Of a DNA stretch of 64,000 nt, positions 47,786 through 60,399 are shown in pieces (positions within the stretch are counted from its first letter, which is position 1; each line of letters begins with the position of its first letter). Under the pieces are notes generated by a model. That model did not search any database. It worked only from the letters and a program-made list of their open reading frames with translations, and was not told the DNA's origin. The translations under genes were made by a program, and so were the position numbers. The DNA comes from Opisthocomus hoazin (taxonomy: Eukaryota > Chordata > Aves > Opisthocomiformes > Opisthocomidae), in assembly GCF_030867145.1 (NCBI RefSeq), contig NC_134440.1, forward strand, positions 9,052,001 to 9,116,000, given 5' to 3'.

Positions 47786-47920
47786 CCCCTCGGCGGGCGC
47801 TCCGAGCCGGCTGCTTGTCTCTCCCGACAGACAGTTTCCAGCACCGGCAAATTCGTGGAAGATCAGTTCTGAGCTTTTCCTTACGCTGAGCCAGGGGGAA
47901 AAAAAAATAAAAAATTTAGG

Positions 47921-48210
47921 AATCACAGAATGGCCGAGCTTGGCAGGGCCCTCTCCGGGTCCCCCAGCCCAACCCCCTGCCCAAGCAGGGTCACCCAGAG
48001 CAGCTGCACAGCACCGCGTCCAGGCGGGGCTGGAACATCTCCAGAGAAGGAGACTCCACAGCCTCCCTGGGCAGCCTGGGCCAGGGCTCCGGCACCCTCA
48101 GAGGGAAGAAGTTCTTCCTCGGGTTCAGCTGGAGCTTCCTCTGCTCCAGTTTGTGCCCGTTGCCCCTTGTCCTGTTGCTGGGCACCACTGAACAGAGTCT
48201 GGCCCCATGC
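47921..48210 (-). mobile_element. CR1 LINE 3' fragment
   Basis: Reverse-orientation CR1, preceded by an A-rich stretch, opening AATCACAGAATGG. Same subfamily as 1026 and 3538. Confidence 0.93.
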
Positions 48211-48215
48211 TGAAA

Positions 48216-51200
48216 GGCTCTTTTGGGTTGACTCGTTTCTTCTTGTGGGAGTCGATGTGATGCTTTGCGCATCTGCCATCTTTTAGAAGTTCTTTTAAAC
48301 CTTTCGCCTAATTTTGATGGATAACATAATGCAGATATGAAATCCCCTTTCTTCATGAAGTTTAGCCCAAACTCCCCCATTATTTTGTCTGGCAGATTTT
48401 ATAGTTAATGGCTTAGAAATTTTGAACATTTCAAGGGTTTGTTGGGGTTTTTTACCTTTTAATGTTACCAGTTATTTCCATAATGCTGTTAACAACTGTG
48501 TTGCAGTACATTTTTTTTTCTAAATATACTTCCTGAAATATGCCTCAATAACAATACCTAATGTTTTCTACATTTTTTAGAAGGTCCCTTTCTGTAGCAG
48601 TGACCAGAACTCTTGCACGCTTTCATCCTTGTCACCGGTCTCCCCTCCCTGTTAACCCAACGTGTCCCATCACTTCCCCTGTCTCCGCTCTAAAGAAGGG
48701 AACAGTTTCAGGGTGGGACGGGGAGAGGAGAGCATCAAGGGAGGAGGGGAAGCGCAAAAGCCGAGAGCCCACCAGACAGCTGTGGTTTTCAGGGAGCGCA
48801 ATACATGCTATCGTTGTGGAATTGGCGTCTGCTCTTGGGCCACTCTGATGGTATCGGTTAGTATTGAACAGAGTCTGTGTTCTCATTTGCCTCTCAGTAT
48901 TTAGCAATTAGTTTTTCGTTAAGGACCTTGACAGTTCAGCCCTACCCCAAACAATTTTGTAATAAATCCCTCTGCTTTCAGAAAGTAGAATTGATTTGTT
49001 AGCCCAGGACACATCGTTTAGGGTTTAACAAAGGGACGATCCAGGGTGTGTCAGCCGTACCTGACTGGAGTGGCAGAGGCCATGGCAATCCCTGGGGCTG
49101 CGTTCCCCAGGCTCTTCAGGTTGGGAACCTGTTTGGAGCACACCACGGCTCCACACCCACTCCCCCAGGCTTACCCTTTGTGGAAAGCAGAACGCAGGAG
49201 AAGGCTGGTGCAGGCAGGAGAAGGCTGGTGCGTGTGCGGGTTTCACCCTGGTATGAAGTCAGGGAGCTGAAGTGCCCTGGGCTCAGTATCGGAGCTCTAG
49301 CTCAAAGGTACCTGCACCATATCCGACTGTCTAGGTAGGGTGAGAATAAATTTTTGGGATGTCAGAGGACAGCAGTGATAGGCTCTGCCTAGAGCTGGAG
49401 GGCTTCTCCCATCAGATCAATGAAGAGATTACTCACAGTACGTATTAAAGACAAAGCAGAACCTCATGTATCCTTTGATGCAGAGCACCTTCTCAGCTGT
49501 TGACCAGTTTCCTGTACAGTTGGGTGTGACGAGTTTTCTGATGCTGTCGGGGATTTCATAATGACTCTGACATTTTCACGAGTTTGGGGATGCAGGATTT
49601 CCACTGCTACTTTTTAACTGCTTCAGTTTGTCAGCAGCTGCTGCCGCGCTCTCCCCTTTCTCATTCCATGCTTTATTGTTTGTATGTCTTTAATAGCAGG
49701 ATTATTTCTGTCTCTTCTGTAGTCGCCTAGCTTCCCCTCTGCCTCGTGTTCCTTCTCTCACTCTGAACAGCCTGTCAATGTCTTAACTGTTTGTGTCAGA
49801 TATTTTCATAAATTTCAGGAAGGGGCAAGGATTGAATATATAGCACAGACTATTTTCCTATCAGTCCAAATTCAATCCAGCTCAGCATTAGTGCTTAAAA
49901 AATTGCAAGCAATGACTGCAAGTCTGGAAGAAGCACTCATACCTCACCACAGATTTTTGCTCCAGACTTTCAGCTTTCATTGAATAAAATTGCTTCCAGC
50001 AGTGTCAGGACAGAAAGCACCAAAGCAAGTAAAGAGAATTCACAGTATGCCATGTGTCATGGATGAGATCTTCCTCATCTGCTGTGAGAAAGTTTGCTAA
50101 GAGACATGTAAAAAAGAGCAAAGAGGAACACAGTGCCCAGTTGTAGGATTAAAGCAAACAGACTGCAGACTGCATGTAGAACAAGCACTTTTTTCAAGAC
50201 AAGACACCATCCTCTAAGGTGTAGAGGGTGCATTTATTTCTAATTCCAGGCATATAATGTTTGACAGAAGCCTTGAACAATAATATTCTGCTACGACATT
50301 TACCTCCTTACTGAGGCAGAATTCAACCCGTATCACGCTGGGGGAAGCGTTAACCAAGCCTGGGGAGGAGAATCCAAGTCTGTGCTTGGGATTGCTCACT
50401 CCTTGGTGGCAGGAAAGCGAGTGACTTTCACGGTCAGGAGGGCCTGGGTGGCCTGTTAGACTCTGGTACTGGAACCAGGCCCTGGTCTCATGTGACCAGA
50501 AAGAATCACAGAAGTTCATTTTAAAACTCTCTCTTACTTCCCCCATCTCAACAGAAAAGCGGCAAAGGAAGAAGCTGGGGCTTTCAGTGCTCAGGGGTGC
50601 TCAGCTTTCCAAAATTCCACTTCGTCACTCTTCCACACGGGATTTGCTTGTAATACCACGTGCTAAGAAGAGCTGTGTCAGTAAGACAAGAGCAGCGGCG
50701 AGGCTTTCTCTGGCACAGCTCGTTCACAGCCTTTACCAGGCAAAGGCAGTTGTGCAGTGTGTGATGCACCACAGCCTGCAGCGTAGCGTTACCTACCGAG
50801 TCTTCCCTTCGCTGGCTCCCTGTAGCTCATGAATTCTTCCAAAGTAACAGGAAGGCTGATTCCTTGACAATAAAATACTGTGAAAACACTGCTGAAAACA
50901 GATGAGGTGGCCAGGTAGGAACAATATCACTATTTGCTTCTCGTCAGGCTGCTGGCAGCCCTGGAGACTGCAGAGATGGAGCCATGGGTGCTCATGTGCA
51001 TAACTAGCTGCTACTTACACAGGTAAATAGCAGAACTAATCTAAGATCAAGGAAAGGATTATTCATATCACCTTTAATGAAATATTGGGCCAATAATCTA
51101 ACATTATGAGTTCTGACTTTCACATACAGAGCTGAATTTCATTCTGGTTATACTTCCAGGGCTCCAAAGATGAAAGACTCCTGTGCAGCCTGCCAGGGCA

Positions 51201-51450
51201 GCCCCAGGTTCTCAGTGCTCCATGGAGTTCAGGTTCTCTCAGAACACGAGCAAGCCCTTAATCTGTCAGCCCTTTGGCAGTCTGGATGCAGTGGAGGAGG
51301 GTGGGGACTGACTCTGAACTGCCGTTCCCCAGAGTTCACAAACCTTGCTTTATCAGCCAGGAGCAATCCCAGCTCTGCTCCGAGAATCCCTTAGCTCATT
51401 GCTAACCAGCGGAGCGGTGGGAGAGCGGCACGCAGTGCTCACACCCCCTG
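48216..51450. other. Intergenic, nothing recognised
   Basis: Mostly unique sequence. A short tandem duplication of CAGGAGAAGGCTGGTG lies near 49195-49230. Open frames (for example minus 50214-50546) show no family signature. Confidence 0.5.
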
Positions 51451-51459
51451 CGCTGTTAT

Positions 51460-52140
51460 TATATAAAACCTGGCACCGGTCTCCAAGCTAATGAAAACAA
51501 ACCCAGTGTTTTCTTCAAAACAACCATTTGGCGCCTAATTTTCAAATCCGGCAACCAACTGCAGCTGGCTCGGTGCCCATCACCATAGAGCTCTTTACAT
51601 ATTTTCCTCCGGCAGCTGCCGCAGCCTGCGATGTACCTCGGGTCTGGCCAGGCTGGCTCAGCCTCCGTCGTGGTCTCACTGGAGACGGGTTCAGGTTTCA
51701 ATTTTTTTCTGTTAAACAAACCAAGCAACCCCCAGTGTGTTAGGAGCTCAGTATTTAGCAAAGAAAAGTGAAAGCAGAAACTTTTCGCTCCCCTTTGAAA
51801 GATAATTACCCCATCGTGCACCGTAATGCGGGAAATGCTGTGTGCGTCTGGGAGTGCGGAGATCCCCCAAGGCAGAGCCTCCGCCAAAGTCAAGGTTTAC
51901 AGAGTAAACGTGTGTGAGAGGGGAGAAGACAGGTCTGGGGAGATAAAGAGGTATGTGCATGGGATCAATCTCTCTTGTCCACACTGCGTGATTAATAAAC
52001 GAGGTGAAAGGAATGCTTTCTGCAATTCCAGAGTGCGCTCCACCCAAGATCTCAAAGTACTTTATGAAGAATAACTTACCAAGCTTTATAATGATCTTGT
52101 GACAGAATGAAGATAACCGTGAAGATTACTCAGGTAAAGT
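51460..52140. promoter_or_regulatory. Candidate conserved non-coding element with a TATA-like motif
   Basis: Unique, balanced-composition block with no repeats, starting at a TATATAAAA motif (about 51470) and containing GGCGCCTAATTTTC, AGATAATTACC and GTGATTAATAAACG. Long frames are open on both strands without any protein signature, which suggests constrained non-coding DNA. Inference only. Confidence 0.3.
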
Positions 52141-53965
52141 CTGTATGGAGCAGCTCAGTGGACCTGGCTTTCGGGTCCTACCAATGCATCTGTCACATTG
52201 GAAAACATTTTTCCACTCCGCAGCTGGTGACAACAGTGACGTGCCAGAGCCCAGGCTCAGTCAGCACTTGTGTTGGAGCTGCGTGTCCTTAGCGTGAGGG
52301 GCAGCTCCGACCCACCGTGAACCTACAACAGGGAGCCATTTGCTGCCTCGAGTTTGGTACCGGGCTGACCAGCAGAGACCCTGCCCTCCCCAGCCCTCCT
52401 GCAGCCTGTGCTGCGTGCTGGATTTTGGAGGCCAGCAGCAGCACCTCACTTCTTTCTGTACCAGCAGCGCGCTGTGGGTAGGTGGAAGGATCAGCTGGGT
52501 TGGGCAGCCATGAAAGAGATTTCCTTGGGTGGAGTAAATGAGTGGGAGCTACAGCAAATGAGGAGAAGCTTTAGGTTGATGGCGATATTTGCAGGCTACC
52601 TTAACACTGCTAAACTCCATTTCTGGGTATGAGAATATCATCACTTTGTAGGATTTGATTTCTTTTATAGTGTCTATAGAAATCTCACACGTAAAAGGAA
52701 AATCAGCTTCAGCTTGGCCCTGCGTGGTGCAGTGTGGACAGTGGCATGCAGCTCTGCCCACTGGAAAGACTGGGGCATTACACAGTGGGGGCTCGAGAGA
52801 TGTGGTTGCTCAGTGGCTGATCTGCCCAAGTGCAGGAATTTCAAAGCTGGACCTGCTGTGACTGAACCTCTGAGCTCCCTCAGGTGCTAAGGATTGTATA
52901 CACCTCCATGAAGCCAGAGAAGTAACTGGTGAGCTTGAAGTACTGAACTTCCCAGCCTGCAGAGAACTAATAAATGACACAAATTCACTGGCTGACAGTT
53001 CTTCCCGCGCCCCGAAGAGACCAGACCAGTTCTCCATCAGGAGACATGGCCTCAGTTTACCAGCATGGTGTCCACCTCTGTTGCTCCCAGTAGTGTGGAC
53101 AGGTGCTCTGAAGGAGTCTGCGATACTGCCATCAGAATTGGTCCAGAGCTTCATCAGTCTCTAGGGATTTACTCACCCCGTCAATGGAGATGCCAGCCCC
53201 AAACGTAACCCCCCTGCTGCAGTGTACACAGCCCAGTGCAGATGTGGGCAACCCCTCCGGCACACGTGGATGTGTTCTCAATGCCTTCTTGGGGTCTGGC
53301 ACCCCTTGGGTCGTTGCCTACCTGAAAACACCTGCCTGATGCGTCAGACCCGGGCTCTGCCTGCTCAGCTTTCCCCGGTGAGATTCATCTGGTATCTGCT
53401 GGATGATAAACCATTATGCAACGGTTGCTGGGTTTGCATTTTTGCAAAACACATTTGGAGTGGGCGGCCCACGAATGCCAGGAGACTGTGAACTGCTAAA
53501 TGGCCTCAGGTATGGGGGAAGGCAGAGAGATCAGTGTGGGGCCGTGGGATTAGTGAGGCCATGGGCAGCTTATACCAACAATTTCATTTAAAAAGCAGGA
53601 AGATCTCACTGGCTTACCGGGGATGTGTCCGTGTAGGGGAACACCACACGCATGGCTGACACTGGGCAGATGAACTGCCGCTTGCAGGAGTCAGCGTGCT
53701 GACGGCTGGAAGTGAGCGTCCTCTTTCCCATGCCTGTATCGTGCTGGTCTGAACTGGTCTGGAGAGGCTGAAGCTGTGATCTGCGCAAGCCTGTCATGTC
53801 TGCGTGTTGCAGAATGGAAATCACTATCCACCCGCTATACGTCTCCTGCTAAGCAAATACATTTTGATGCTACGTCACTTGGCGGGTCTGGTTCAGGGGC
53901 CACCCCACGCAGTTTCCCAGGAGCAGGGGTCGGGTCTGCAGGTCTGGCCTGAGGCCAGAGGGGCA
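52141..53965. other. Intergenic, nothing recognised
   Basis: No coding family, RNA gene or repeat recognised on either strand. Confidence 0.5.
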
Positions 53966-54110
53966 AATCATAGATTGTTAAGGGTTGGAAGGGACCTTAA
54001 AGATCATCTGGTTCCAACCCCCCTGCCATGAGCAGGGACATCTTCCACTAGACCAGGTTGCTCAGAGCTCCATCCAACCTGGCCCTGAACACTTCCAGGT
54101 TCAATACCTG
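53966..54110 (-). mobile_element. CR1 LINE 3' fragment
   Basis: Opens ATCATAGATTGTTAAGGGTTGG then GGGACCTTAAAGATCATC, the CR1 tail in reverse orientation. Short and truncated. Confidence 0.85.
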
Positions 54111-55987
54111 GAAGTATATATTCCACCTGGAAGTAGAATACCCCCACCCTACATCTGGGAAGGAGATGGGAGTCCTTCCAGAGTAGTGACTGGGCACCTC
54201 AGGTGCCCAAAGGTGCTCAGCCAACCTCAGGACATCTTTGGCTGCATGACCAGAAAGCAGGACTCCCACAAGGAGAAAATCCTGTGTGGAGAACCTACGC
54301 TTACATGGGCCGCCCATGGGCACTGACTGCTTACCTCTTTGCCTTTGCTCTGCCTTCACACAAAGCTCTTGAATTCTGTTTCCTTTTTCAATAAAATAGT
54401 TTTCTGCTCCCCACCCTGCACATTTCTCCTTTGGTGTCAACAACAGGCAGCACCCTGGCTACACCGACCAATTCATGACCGATTTTCCAGTTTGTTTTTG
54501 TCAAAAATGCCTTCTTATATAAAACAATAGCAATGTTTGCTTTCTACAGGGCTCTCCTGTTGGCATACGTACAAGGAAGGCCGGACACCGCCTTGAAAGA
54601 TGGTACACCCATTACTCCCTTCTTCTCAGGAAACAATCTTGCAGGGTTGTCCCCACAGTCCTGGGCCTGTTGGTGGGTCTTCTTTCTAAAGAACTCGCTT
54701 TGGGAAGGACCCCCCTCCTCCTTTGCAGTCACCCCATCTTCCTCAACCCTTGCATCATTCTTGCTGCCTTTCTGGCTTCCTTTGGCCTGAGGACCTCCGT
54801 GAGCAGTGGAGGAGGGCACAGGTACACTCCGGACTCTGCGGATGTCCCCAGCCTCCAAGGATAAAGCGTGGGCAGGTCCCACCCACGCAGGCAAGGAGTG
54901 GGAAATGTTAGAGCTCTAAGCCTGTGCTGAACATGCTGTGTCATGAGATCAGTCATGAAAAAACGCTTTGTAGCTGCCTGGTGGCATCCAGCGCAAGAAA
55001 AGAGCACAACTGAGACCCAGCTCACACGCAGCTGCTCCTCTGGAATGGTGTCACCGGAGGAGGGAAGGGGAGCCCCTGGGCTGGGGAGCCCTTCTCGCCC
55101 GCACCAGCCATGCCGGTCAGAGACCTCGGGGTGGGGAAGAGACGTGCCCTTGCGTAGCGGGACCAGGTCTGGGCAGGCAGTGTCCAGCCACAGACAGTGC
55201 CAGTGAGCTTCTCTTGCCAGAAGCACCAAGGCCTGCTCAGGTACGTGTGCAGGTCACCTCGGGGCTGCGGGAAAGCCCGTGCCAGGGAGGTGATGGATCC
55301 TTCACATGGGCACTCTGCAGCCTGGGACAGGCCTCCTTCATGCATGCATCCGCTGGCACCGGGCACAGCGGTTGGGAGCCATCATCCCGTCTGCTGGCTG
55401 TGACCACTGCTTGTGTCTCTGGTCCATGTCGCAGACCGAGCACTTCACCCCCGCTTCCCCACCGACCTTCTCTTCAACAGCCAGGTCCTGGCACCCCGAG
55501 GGCCTCCCCGCAGGCTCCCACACTGGCAGCCCCTTCTCCTGTGTCCTGTCACTGCACAGCCGACACCGGCACCTCGGGGCTGGAGCAGCGCTCCTCCCAG
55601 CCCAGAACGGCATGCCGGGGTAACGCAAAGCCGTGAAGGGCCACGAGCCTGCTGAGCTAGACATGAGGGCCAGCTCTGAACCTCCATCTGAACCTTGGGG
55701 TCCTCCCAGGCTCTGCTGAGATGCCATCCTGGGCTTCTGCCCCCCGCCCCCGCCAGGCTCCTCAGGGCTGGGACAGCCCAAGACCCCACCGGCACAGAAC
55801 GGTAACGGGGCTGAGCTCACCTGGCCTCCCAGCACTGCCCAAAGGGGCAATGCCCCCTCGCTGCCCCAGCTACACCATCCGCAGTGGCACTCAGCTGGCC
55901 CACCAAGGAGGTGGGGCATGGGCCCATACCCGTGGAAGCGTTTCATATCTGTATGGCATTTGGCCATTGCAAAACATAGAACGAATC
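54111..55987. other. Intergenic, GC-rich, nothing recognised
   Basis: Several long frames are open on both strands (for example minus 55338-55967), as expected for GC-rich DNA. None shows a domain or phase-consistent splicing. Confidence 0.5.
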
Positions 55988-56190
55988 ACACAATCATAGA
56001 ATGCTTTGGGTTGGAAGGGACCTTTAGAGGTCATCTAGTCCAAGCCTGCAGTGAGCAGGGACATCTTCAACTAGCCCAGGTTGCTCAGAGCCCCGTCCAA
56101 CCTGGCCTTGAACATTTCCTGGGATGGGACCTCCACTACCTCTCTGGGCAACCCGTTCCAGTGCTTCGCCACCCTCACATATTGGCCGTC
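55988..56190 (-). mobile_element. CR1 LINE 3' fragment, diverged
   Basis: Opens CACAATCATAGAATGC then GGGTTGGAAGGGACC. The minus strand reads a worn reverse-transcriptase C-terminal peptide (HWNGLPREVVEVPSQEMFKA). Confidence 0.9.
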
Positions 56191-59100
56191 TTGTAAAAGG
56201 CAGCAGTAACACAAATGGTGGTTGGATTTGTCCAAAGTGGCTAAATCTGAGGGAAATCTGCAGGGCTGTAAATGTCCTTTCCCCCCAGGTAAGGGTGAAA
56301 CCTTCCATCCCCAGCAACAGCTGCAAGAGGAACGGATGGGAAGTCGCTGTGCTCCTACTGAAAGCTGCGCTGGCACAGGGCGGAAGCAGCACGGGATTCA
56401 CCAGTGCAGCGGCTGCAGGGGAAACCAACGTCCTCCTCTATCTAGTTCCCCACAAGAAGGCAGGAAATGTGCTTCTCAGTGACGGAAATAAAGGTTGTTT
56501 ACCCAAGCATGTCCCTGGGAGTGAGGAGCAACTCACAAGGAAGAACACAGCTGAGACACCTATCATCGCAGAAGTGGAGACAAAAATGAAGGCATTCCAT
56601 TGCATGGCAACAGAGGTGAAGCAGATCAGCCAAGACTGTAGAATCCAAGCATTGCAAGCCCTGATGCAGCCCCAGAAGGGTTAAATCCTTTCCTTGAACA
56701 GATGGAAGGCGCCTGCCTGCTCTGGCAGCTGCAGCCAGTTCCTCTGGCCAGGTGGACGAAAACCACCATTCAGCAGAAGCCCCAGGGAACAGGCACGGGT
56801 TGTTTTCCAGTTTTCCCTGGAGCAGGCGGACTCGGGAGCAGGTGCTGGTCTGTGGCAGCACGAGCGACAGCTTCAGCAGCGCGCCTGTGCTAGAAAAGAA
56901 GCCTTTGCTGCAAAACGTGACGTTAGAAATACGCGTAGCCTTCCCTGTCCGTTGGTGTTGGACACCGCGGTAGGAGAGCTGCTGCGGGGCTGTCTGCTTT
57001 GCCTCTCTCAGGAGCGCAGGCTTCACGGCTTCTCTGTGCGCGGCTGTACGGCCAAGCACACGGGGTGCTTCAGAGGGGACATCATGGCTTGAGCGGGCAG
57101 CTGGTGCCCTTGCTTCTGGGATGGAGTAGGAGAAGGATTTAGCCTGCTGCTTCCTCTCCTGGTTTTGGTGGTACAGGCTGTTGGTTTCTGATTTTGCTGT
57201 GGGAAGTCTTGCAAGTTACCACATCCTTCTGGGGGATATTGTCTGGACCCCGGTTTACTTGCCAAGACCAGAGTTTTCCTTAAAGTCGGGTTCAAGCTAC
57301 TCCAGCTGGAAGAACCAAGGACCAATCCGAAAATTGCCCTCAGATGTACAAAGCAGTGTTTTGTTTAAAAATATGCTTAAACCTAACTAATAAACCACCA
57401 CCAAAGCAAGCAGTTAGAGTCTCTGATTGCCTCAAAGCTGGGCCTTAGAACTTTGGGAGAGAGACAGTGAGCAACACGGTGAGTGTCCGGCAGAACGAGA
57501 TGGACACAGCACGTTCCCGTGCGCCGAGGCTTGCTTGGCAAACGCCGTGTAGGAGAGAGACGAAGCCTTCGAAGGCGGAGGAGTCGTTCTGGAGGGAGGG
57601 GGCTGTTTTTATTAAAAGCGGTAGCAGTGGGGACTCCGCAGCAACCTTCACTTCCCTCGCAAGAAGCTTAAGCAAGGAAGGGCTGCCTTGGTTTGGCTCT
57701 GATCGCTCCCTGGACAGTCCCGTTACGCACCAGGGACTCCCCCACCTCCGACGGACCCCTTCCCCAGCTCCTCCTGCCCCCTCAGAAGAGCAGAGCGGAG
57801 CAGCAGTGGCAGCTGGAACCGCGTGCCCGAGCGCTGCCGGCACCGCACGGCGTGTCTGCGAGAGGGGCCTGGCTCATCATCACCAGTTTCGGTGTCTGAC
57901 AGCCACAGCCGCTTCTTCGCTGGCAGAGAGATGTTATCTCCTGCTGTCCCCACACCCTCTTTGCAGAGCCCTGTTCTGTCTTGATGCCTGGGGGTATTTC
58001 CATCCCTGACTGTAAGGCCTCGGTTGCAGAAACACTGCGTACGGTGAATGCTGTGCAGGGATTTTCGATGGTTGCTGTTGTGAGTAATGATTTCCCGGAA
58101 GACAGCGAGGCTCCGTCACCTGGGGAAACACCCTGCCTGCAGATCTGAAGCTGGGCTGATGAAGCACGGAGCAGACCTCAGTGCGGCACCAAACAGCCCC
58201 CAGCCTGGCAGCAGTGAGTGGGGCTTTCAGGTGTTTGAGGTCCAGTGGGACAGCACTGGGGCTGGGGCACTTCAAGAAGAAACCAGTGCACTGAGAGCAG
58301 CAAGGTCTCAGCTCAAAGGGGAGGCCGCTGGCTACCTACGGGAATGGCGCTGAAGTGCTTTCACACTGGTTGCTATGCATAATTTCATTAATTAACATAA
58401 GACTGTAGCCTTTGAATTTGATGAGCCTGGATTTAGGCATGAGGCTGAGCCTGTCCCCTGGTTGCCTCCCCGATGCCCAGCGCTACCAGCCTCCCTGGGT
58501 CTGCTGGCTCGCAGGATGGCTCATGCTGCTGGCTAGGAGACATCTGGCAGAAGAACATGGCAGGATCTTGGCAAATGCAAACACCTGCACCTTGCAACGC
58601 TTTGCCCAAGGACGGGTAAGACAGGAAAGTGAAGCACTGCCGGACAGTGGCAGGTTGCAGCTTCCCTACCGTCCTCCTCACTTCTCGGGAGGCAATTAAG
58701 TTCATGCTTGGAATTACTGGGTAAAGGACCTCCACCACTGTGCCAGCTACGGGAGCACATCCTGTGAAAGCATCTTTAATCCGATGTTGCACAACAGCTT
58801 GGTGGTGGGTGTAGGCTCCACAGTGACCCTCTGGGAAATCTGGCTCCCCTAGCAGGAGGGAAGGGATGCCACGCATGCAAGTGGTGGATCTCCGAAAGCA
58901 TGCGTGGCTTTTTGGCCGTGACAGTATGCAGGGGGCTGGGGGAAAGAGGGATGCAGTGAAATGGGCAGGTGGAGGTGATTTTGGACCTGAGTAGACTCCC
59001 TGCCTTGAAGGCCCATACCTCTGCAGTGAGCAGAATGAGCTTCAGGTTCAGAAGACGGTGGGGTCCAAGGCATCATCATTCAGCTGTACGTCCTGCACCT

Positions 59101-59315
59101 CTGTGAGGTGGATCATGGATTGCGCTGATTCTACACCTGGAAAAGAGGTGGGATGCTAAGATAAACCTCACCTGTCTTGTGGCAGGGAACGGCGCACTCT
59201 TTATAAACCTGGGGCAGATGGGAGAAGAGCAAGGTGTTCACATGCTGAACTTTTCCTTCTTCCCTTGGTCTTCAGCCAAGTCCAGATGAACTTTGACTTT
59301 TCCAGTTCCTCCCTG
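56191..59315. other. Intergenic, nothing recognised
   Basis: No coding signature. The AT-rich patch at 58374-58400 (GCATAATTTCATTAATTAAC) resembles POU/homeobox binding motifs, and a TATAAA lies at about 59210. These are isolated motifs only. Confidence 0.45.
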
Positions 59316-60150
59316 CATAGAATCACAGAATCATAGAATGGTTTGGGCTGAAAGGGACCTTAAAGATCATCCCATTCCAACACCCCTGCCATGGGCAGGG
59401 CCCCCTTCCCCCAGCCCAGGGTGCTCCCAGCCCTGTCCAACCTGGCCTTGAGCACTGCCAGGGAGGGGGCAGCCACAGCTCCTCTGGGCAGCCTGGGCCA
59501 GGGCCTCACCACCCTCATGGGGAAGAATTCCTTCCTTCCATCTCATCTACATCTCCCCTCTTCCAGTCTAAAGCCCTCACCCCTTGTCCTGTCCCCCCAG
59601 GCCCTTGCACAAAGCCCCTCCCCAGCTCTCTCGCAGCCCCTCCAGGCCCTGGCAGCTGCTCTAAGCTCTCCCCGCAGCCTTCTCTTCCCCAGGCTGAGCA
59701 GCCCCAGCTCTCCCAGCCTCTCCTCCCAGCAGAGGGGTTCCAGCCCTCGCATCATGGCTGGGGCCTCCTCTGGCCCCGCTCCAGCAGCTCCAGCTCTGTC
59801 CTGTGCTGAGGGCTCCAGAGCTGGACGCAGGACTCCCGGGGGGTCTCAGCAGAGCGGGGCAGAGGGGCACAATCCCCTCCCTCGCCCGCTGCCCACGCTG
59901 CTGGGGATGCAGCCCAGGGGACGCTCGGCTTTCTGGGCTGCCAGCGCACATTGCCGGGTCGTGTTGAGCTTCTTGTCAACCAACAGCCCCAGGTCCTTCT
60001 CCTCAGGGCTGCTCTCAATCCACTCCCTGATCAGCCTGGGTTTGGGCTTGGGATTGTCCCGACCCATGGGCAGGGCCTTGCACTTGGCCTTGCTGAACTT
60101 CATGAGGTTCGCACGGGCCCAGGCATGTCCAGGCAATGCTCGTGTAGGTC
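59316..60150 (-). mobile_element. CR1 LINE, long 3' segment
   Basis: About 835 bp in reverse orientation, the longest single recent-looking CR1 here. On the minus strand it reads the end of the reverse transcriptase ([34 protein letters not shown]). First 540 bp nearly identical to the inverted copy at 21180. Confidence 0.95.
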
Positions 60151-60399
60151 TCCTGGGTAGCTCGATGCTGCTTCCATCTTCCATGCTCTCCATTTTTGCA
60201 TTTAAACTCAATCCAGAATTCCCCATTCAGCCAGTCCGGCCTCCTGCTGTACTTTCTTGACTTCTGTCACACTGGGATGGATCGTTCTTGTGCTCGTCCT
60301 TCTCCATCGGTTAATCAGAAATTCAGGTGACTGCTTCACATCTACCTCAGCTCACTTCTGCTTCTCCTTGTTGCAGCGGAGTGCTTCGGTTGCTTAAAG

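Larger units (their letters stand above)
47090..47830. promoter_or_regulatory. CpG island without an assigned gene
   Basis: CpG-rich block with a ZNF143-like site (47440-47458) and an E2F-like TTTTGGCGCC (47590-47599). Both are typical of housekeeping promoters. No protein-coding exon is recognised on either side, so it could be a lncRNA promoter, an alternative distal LMNB2 promoter or an upstream exon of a gene beyond the window. Confidence 0.5.

Noticed and set aside
51459-51893. 144-residue minus-strand frame as a possible new gene.
   Set aside because: No recognisable domain or splice-consistent neighbour. Kept only as a possible conserved non-coding block.
55338-55967. 209-residue minus-strand frame in GC-rich DNA.
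   Set aside because: Overlapped by several equally long frames on both strands, with no family signature.
56124-56684. 186-residue plus-strand frame.
   Set aside because: Starts inside antisense CR1 and shows no known domain afterwards.
59391-60260. 289-residue open frame on the plus strand.
   Set aside because: It is the antisense strand of a CR1 LINE copy; related frames recur wherever this CR1 subfamily is present.
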